Below, piece by piece: positions 58,575 to 64,000 of a stretch of 64,000 nucleotides of DNA. Position 1 is the first letter of the stretch. Each line of letters begins with the position of its first letter. This stretch comes from Dipteronia dyeriana (Eukaryota > Streptophyta > Magnoliopsida > Sapindales > Sapindaceae), in the NCBI GenBank assembly GCA_032871835.1, contig CM065297.1:41851098-41915097 (forward strand). Direction: 5' to 3'. The notes beneath the pieces are model-generated. The model saw nothing but the letters and a program-made list of their open reading frames with translations, had not been told where the DNA came from and ran no database searches. The translations under genes and the position numbers were made by a program.

Positions 58575-59016
58575 TATATTGTAACTTAAAAAACAAAAAG
58601 ATATCTCTATGACTCAGTTGAAAAAATAAATGCATATACTGCTTTGAAATTAAAAAAAAACTGATGATATTGTTTTTTTAAATAAAATATATCACATATA
58701 TTTTATTTGATTTTTTTTAAATTCAAACTATTTAAATTCTAAAATAAAATATTTAATTTAATAAAATAAAATAATTAAATTATCTTATTTTACTCAAAAA
58801 AAAATATCAACATACACCTTCCATTTATCGATTAATAACATAATTAAACATTCTAATTATTTAATTTATATAATCACCATTATCCATTAATCAAATAATC
58901 TCATTATTCAATTAATTTCCGAATAAATACGTGTCACTTTCGTAACACTATAAATTGGACAGTCCAATTAATTAACCGTGACCCTTGTTACCTAAATCGA
59001 TAGGCCTAGCAAGGGG
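57923..59016 (-). mobile_element. Partial family B LTR (minus strand)
   Basis: It starts TGTTGGAACCCCGTTCAC, the reverse complement of a B LTR end, and matches the last 1.1 kb of the LTR in 59017-61128. It stops in ATAGGCCTAGCAAGGGG, where B3 begins. No primer site stands on its left, so it is a 3' or solo LTR. The rest should lie beyond B3, outside the window. Confidence 0.88.
58538..58573. repeat. TA microsatellite
   Basis: A run of AT dinucleotides of about 35 bases within the partial B LTR. Confidence 0.88.
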
Positions 59017-61128
59017 TGTTGGGGTTTATACCCTAAAGATGTAATTTGTAAATGGATTTATAAAGTAAATAGAAGAAAAGTTCAATTCATTCTTGTTGGG
59101 TTATTTATTTTATAACTTGTGTATATATTTAACATCCAAGATTGTCGGATATAATCTCGAACTTTGCATATGAATGTCATATACAGATGGATACAGTAAG
59201 AGACATGCAATCTAAAGAGTTCGTAGATAGAAAATAAAGCTGGGTACTTTATTTATGGTTAATCTACAGCTGTGGTCCATTCAGTAGTGCACGGTGATAC
59301 TATCCTGGATCATTCATATGAAGATATGAGAATAGAGGCACCTTGTATGATGTGATCATATAGGACTGGGCCATGATCTATATGAATCTCTCACAAAGAT
59401 CCATTTACCGATGAGATTCATATATATATATATCAACTAATTATGGCGTTTTATGGGTGATCTTAATCTTAAGTGTCTTATCGACTCCTTCAGGTTAGAT
59501 CGTGGTCCCTGATATATCATGGGTGAGGTTAGACAGATTTCCTGATCAATATACTCCCTATGTTAGGATTGCGGTTTGGCTTGTAGCTGGAAAGGTTTGT
59601 GCATAATAGTGGAATCCACTCCTTCTTGTGAGAAGTAGATGTTGTTCCCGTAACGGATGATTTGGGGCTTGTACAATATGAGCGCTCTCCTAATTTACGT
59701 GAGGAAATATGATTTACTGTCCAATTGAGAATAAACAGTACTTAAAGGATATATGTAATTAGAGGGTTATAACGGACATTAAGACCCAGCTCTAATTATG
59801 AACTACTGTGGAGGATCACACCGTGTGTAATAGCTATCGATGGACTCCGAGTTGTATCGTTCTGTGTAAAAACGTCTGCAGTTGAGAGAGTGCAGCTTCG
59901 GGTTTTTAGTGGAATAACACCAGAGTTAATAATCAAGGAATATTAATTAAAGAGTTTAATTAAAGAGTTTAATTAATGATTCCGATGATTATTGAGGCTC
60001 AAAATACTGTGGGTCTATTAGGTTTCCTTGCTAGCCCGATCGATTTAGGTAACAAGGGTCACGGTAATTTAATTGGATTGTCCAATTAATTGTGTTACGA
60101 AAGTGACACGTATTTATTCGGGAATTAATTGAATAATGAGATTATTTGATTAATGAATAATGGTGATTAAATAAATTTAATATTGAGATTATTTAATTAT
60201 GTTATTAATCACTAAATGGATGATGTTTGTTGATATTTGTTTTTTAATAAAATAAGATAATATGATCATTTTATTTTTAATTTTTGAATTTAAATAGTTG
60301 AAATTCAAAATAAATGGTATCTTTTAATAAAATTAAAATAAAGATTTTGTTTTAAATAAAAAGATACCATGAGGTTTTTAAAAAAGGAAATATATATCTG
60401 ATATAAATTCTTTGAAAACCGACCAGATCAAGATATCAATTAAAAAGGAAAAATATATATTTGATATATATATTCTTTAAAAGAAAAAAATAAATGGAGA
60501 AAAACAAGGATTTGTATATGATACAAATTGGTGCACATAAAAAAGAATATATATATATATATATTCTTTAAATAAATAAATAAAACAACACAATTTACGC
60601 ATGACAAGTGAAGTTCAAATAGGTTTGGGCTGATAGCTTTGTGTGCAATTGTGTATTTTTCTTTGGTGGTACCAGATCTCAGTGCATCACAGATCATATA
60701 CTTTGGTTAGTGTGGCTAGTGCGGGTATGGGTATCAAAGAAAGAAAAATATTGGTAACAATTAGAATTGTTCTAATTTGTTCTCTTGAGAAGAAAAAGTT
60801 TCTTCAAGTCTTTTCTCTACATCCACCATTAAAGTTCCAGAGATCGTGACACGCCCACAAGCAGTTACTAGCCCCAGGAGATAGTGAGGAAGATCGAGTG
60901 GTTCAGACAGGAGCATAACGTAATGTGATGGAGCCTCCAAATGTTGGTATGGTTTTATTTTATTCTTCTTTATATTGATTACAAATCCTTGTGTATATAT
61001 ATTGTATGTACTAGTTTTGAATATAATTATGATCCCAAGTTCACTTGTCCCAGATACATATTATGATCTGTGATAAAAAAAATTAAAAACGTACTTCCAT
61101 TGCGTGACCGGTGAACGAGGTTCCAACA
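59017..61128 (+). mobile_element. B3 5' LTR
   Basis: TGTTGGGGTTTATACCC to GAGGTTCCAACA, 2112 bases. It serves as reference for the B1 and B2 LTRs. Confidence 0.93.
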
Positions 61129-61130
61129 AT

Positions 61131-61143
61131 TAATATCAGAGCC
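61131..61143 (+). other. B3 primer-binding site
   Basis: TAATATCAGAGCC, two bases after the LTR, equals the initiator-Met site TGGTATCAGAGCC with GG changed to AA. Confidence 0.85.
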
Positions 61144-62785
61144 AATTTATTTTTAAGAACAGGAAATTGTTTTTGATGCTCCTGTATGGATGAATGTGTA
61201 GGCACCATCTATATGACTGTAAGAATGTTTATAATTAAATTGTTTAATTTAAACATGGTTAATCGTAAATTTTTATGGTACTGTGGATTTAGGGTTTTAT
61301 GGGTTGTATTATATTTTTTTTTAACTGTTATTGTATTGTAAATAAAAAAATTATAACATGTAAACGAAGAACTGGAAACACGCGCGACGGTGGTACTGTT
61401 CACCGGGCGGCACTATTCATAGACACTGTTCATAGGGGGGGGGGGGGGGGGCACTGTTCACATGGCACTGTTCCCGGGGGTACTATTCATGCAGTACTAT
61501 TCATTACACTATTCACGATGTCTTGCACGGTTTCTTTAGCAAGTATTGCCTAGTGCGTTCCGTGCATATTTTTCGTTTCGGATTCATGAGATGAATCAAA
61601 GTGACATGAACAAATTGGAAGATATCTGAATTTACTAGAAGACCAAAGAATGCCTTGGGGGTATTTTTATAATTTTAGATTCTAATTTTTTTATGTTAAA
61701 TAATCCACAGTACTCGGTCAATTCATGTATGCTTTATATTATGTGTTGATAAATGCGTTGTCTTGCATATGTATGCCATTTAGATTAGATGTGCCTACAA
61801 AAATATATTTGATATGTCATACTTGCATCATAACCAGATATTTTATGTTTTTTTTAATGTGATTAAAATGGGTAAATACATAAATAACTATGAATAATGA
61901 GATTAGTTTTTAAATAGTTATAAAACTTGGTAATTCTCATTAATATTAATCCAGTTATTAAAGTGTTTAAAAAATTAGAATAATAAGGTCATTTATTAGG
62001 ATTAATTTGATTAATAACCTAATAATAAATGATCCGAATAAAGTGTTAGGTTTTTAATTGTTAAAACTTGGTAAACACTAACATAATAATCTGACCTTGG
62101 TAAATAATTTATTAGTTAATTAGAATTTGTTTCTGATTAGTTAATACGATAGCTAACTTGATTAAAGCTAGTCGTTTAATCCTGCAGAGTCTAGGTGCAT
62201 TAATGGTTAATAAAAAACCCTAATTTTAAAATAGTGAGTGGGAGAGGGATATATGACATATATATCCCACTATATCCATCATTAGTTCAACACCGTGAGA
62301 TCCGAGTGGGGCCTTGTGACGGCTTGCTTTTGTCCTCCATAAGGAGGGTTTCCACAAAGGTCAATGTCAAGGTTAACTTCCTAATAGATAGGATTTCTGA
62401 AGGTGTTTCGGGATTGATCGACCCTAAGGCGGCGATTCTCGAGTTAAGCTCGTGAGATTTGAAATGGTGGGTTACACTCACGAAGGTTTTGATTAAGTTT
62501 GTTAATTAAAAACCTCACTGAATAAACGATGGTTGAATTATATGGAATAAAAGTTATTCTAGAATATCATTTGATTGAGAATGTCTCGGTCCAACATGCA
62601 AAGACTTGACCGACCCTAAGGCGGCACTTCTTTGTGGTATGTTGGATTGTCGTGGTATAGTAACTTGTTTTAGGGTAGTTTTAGTTCATTAAACATGTGC
62701 ATGCATCATGTTGAAATTTATACCAAAGCACTCGCACTTGTTTTAAATAAATGACTAAATGAATGTTTTATTTATTTCAGCAATA
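61144..62785 (+). other. B3 leader
   Basis: No supported gene. It holds a short-repeat array (61393-61516) with a run of 17 G. The last 230 bases match the start of B1. TTTATTTATTTCAG (62767-62780) before the gag ATG resembles a 3' splice site. Confidence 0.65.
61393..61516 (+). repeat. Array of CACTGTTCA-type units
   Basis: Eight copies of (C/T)ACT(G/A)TTC(A/C) at uneven spacing, interrupted by 17 G at 61435-61451. Similar words are known from leaders and LTRs of plant elements. Confidence 0.85.
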
Positions 62786-63530
62786 ATGTCTTCTGTATTA
62801 CTTAAAATTATCACAAACAATAAATTAACTTTTGACAACTACACTAAGTTGAAACTTAACATTAATGCAATATTGGTCACCAAAGACCTCAAGTTTGTGC
62901 TTATAGAGGAATGTCCTCCAACGCTTGCTGCCAATGCCACACTAACTGTTTGTGAGGCATACGAACGATGGTTCTCATCTGTTGAGAAGGTCCGAATATA
63001 TCTGTTGGCTACTATGACAGATGTGCTTGTCACAAAGCACGGAGCAATGACTTCAGCATTCGAAATCATGGATTCATTGCAAGCTATGTTCGGGCAGCCC
63101 TCTAAGCAAAAGCAACACGAAGTTGTTTGTTTCGCTATGCTCGCTCACAAGAAGAATGGTACATCAGTTTAGGAACATGTCTTGAGCATGACGTCCTAAT
63201 TCAACACAACGTAAGCCAATGGTGGGGCCATTGACGATCCCAATCAAGTAAGCATCATACTGACGACTCTTCTGAAAAGTTTTGATCAATTTAGAAGAAA
63301 CTACGGGATGAACAAGTTAAAGTTCATTTTACACAGTTGCTCAATGAGCTTGCTACCTTCATCCTTCTCAAATAATAGTAAGTCCAAACCCAAGAAAGCC
63401 AAAAGAAAAAAGAAGGGTGCTTCCACCGACCAAGGCAAAGGAAAATGTTTCCAATGCGACAGGGTCGGGCACTGGAAGAGGAACAATCCTCACTACTTAG
63501 AGGAGGTAGCCAAGAAGAAAACAACGAAAG
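62786..63530 (+). pseudogene. gag: B3 gag, broken
   Basis: It starts at the ATG 62786 (MSSVLLKIITNNKL), then NYTKLKLNINAILVTKDLKF, ECPPTLAANATLTVCEAYER and EIMDSLQAMFGQPSKQKQHE, the copia UBN2-type gag core. A stop comes at 63170 after KKNGTSV, where B1 has a Arg codon (SVREH). More stops follow, then an open frame from 63308 with KSKPKKAKRKKKG and the knuckle CFQCDRVGHWKRN (63446-63487), whose last Cys is Asn. So the particle protein is truncated and its RNA-binding finger is defective. Confidence 0.9.
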
Positions 63531-63722
63531 GTAAATATGATTTACTTATTTTTGAATCTTGTTTTGTGGAAGATGATTATTCACCCTGGATAGTTGATTC
63601 AGGGGCCACTAACCAAGTTTGTTCTTCTTTGCAGTGGACTTATTCTTGGACACAGTTAGATGAGGGAGCATTCTCAATGTGTGTGGGGTCTGGGGATGTT
63701 GTATCGGCCAACGCAGTGTGAG
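63531..63722 (+). pseudogene. B3 aspartic protease
   Basis: In the same open frame as the gag end, WIVDSGATNQVCSSLQWTYS (63587 on) keeps the catalytic DSGA motif (63596-63607). CVGSGDVVSANAV precedes a stop at 63719. It therefore ends in the middle of the protease fold. Confidence 0.87.
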
Positions 63723-64000
63723 CAATAAGATTGCAATTTTGTAATAATAATAGTTTTTTTATTATTAAACAATGTTTTTTATAATCCTAGATTTACACGG
63801 AATTTGATTTCTGTTTCTAAATTGTTAGAACAATCGTATTTTGTTTCTTTTAATATTAATTATGTTATTATTGGAAAGAATGGTCAGAATATTTTATCAG
63901 GAATTAACGAAAACAGTTTGTATGTGTTAAGACCATTAATACATACTACACTGCTCAACACCGAAATGTTTAAGGTTGAAAAACCAAAAACTAAATGACA
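63723..64000 (+). pseudogene. B3 end of protease and start of pre-integrase region
   Basis: A shifted frame begins with a piece resembling FTRNLISVSKLLEQSYFVSF (about 63790), NILSGINENSLYVLRPLIHT, then VEKPKTK and a stop at 63995. It corresponds to B1 1190-1430. The window ends here. Confidence 0.82.

Larger units (their letters stand above)
59017..64000 (+). mobile_element. Copia element B3, 3' part outside the window
   Basis: Complete 5' LTR, primer site, leader of about 1.6 kb, gag, protease and the start of the pre-integrase region, running off the right edge. It is inserted in a minus-strand B LTR; the five bases before it are AGGGG. It is the least damaged B copy: DSGA is intact, but gag has stops. 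Confidence 0.92.

Noticed and set aside
60440..60697. Minus ORF with hydrophobic stretch, possible membrane peptide
   Set aside because: AT-rich LTR sequence; the hydrophobicity is due to T-rich codons.

Overview
This window is a gene-free stretch of plant nuclear DNA. It is an AT-rich stack of nested, decayed LTR retrotransposons. I see no cellular protein-coding gene, tRNA, rRNA, CRISPR array or prokaryotic feature. The plant origin (probably an angiosperm) is inferred from the element families: Ty1/copia elements with an initiator-Met tRNA primer site, a Ty3/gypsy Tat/Retand-type element with an antisense extra gene, an Athila-like gypsy element, and SIRE-type copia LTRs. The species cannot be told from the sequence.

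Layout. (1) 1-15095: copia family B, copy 1 (B1). Its gag, protease, integrase, RT and RNase H are all broken. A truncated family A LTR (3193-4670) sits between RT and RNase H. The B1 3' LTR (5098-7117 plus 15031-15095) is split by a complete gypsy element C (7118-15025, target duplication AGATC). Element C lacks RNase H and integrase but carries a multi-exon antisense gene. (2) 15096-31122: a 5'-truncated plus-strand copia element A+, split by a full minus-strand relative A- (16618-28688, target duplication TAGAG/TGGAG). The A- 3' LTR is in turn split by a plus-strand solo LTR (17212-19678, target duplication GAAAT). (3) 31123-38302: copia B2, with a minus-strand family A solo LTR inside its RT (32937-35389, target duplication GTTGT). 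(4) 38303-48620: remnants of SIRE-like copia elements. These are family D (minus LTR, primer site and gag stub; plus LTR) and family E (two LTRs head to head around 43.8 kb). (5) About 48990-57922: an Athila-like element with LTR, primer site, gag and a protease relic, then a coiled-coil/zinc-knuckle fragment and a plant-transposon-type ORF. (6) 57923-64000: a partial minus-strand B LTR, interrupted by B3. B3 has a complete 5' LTR, primer site, long leader, gag, protease and the start of the integrase region, and runs off the right edge.

No element looks autonomous. Every gag-pol has stops, frameshifts, deletions or lost catalytic residues. The most informative parts are the target-site duplications, which give an insertion order, the giant inverted repeats made by oppositely oriented LTRs, and the antisense gene of element C with plausible introns and its own TATA-like box. 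Family names B, A, C, D and E are local labels used only here. I found no clear new biological system; the findings are leads of modest strength.
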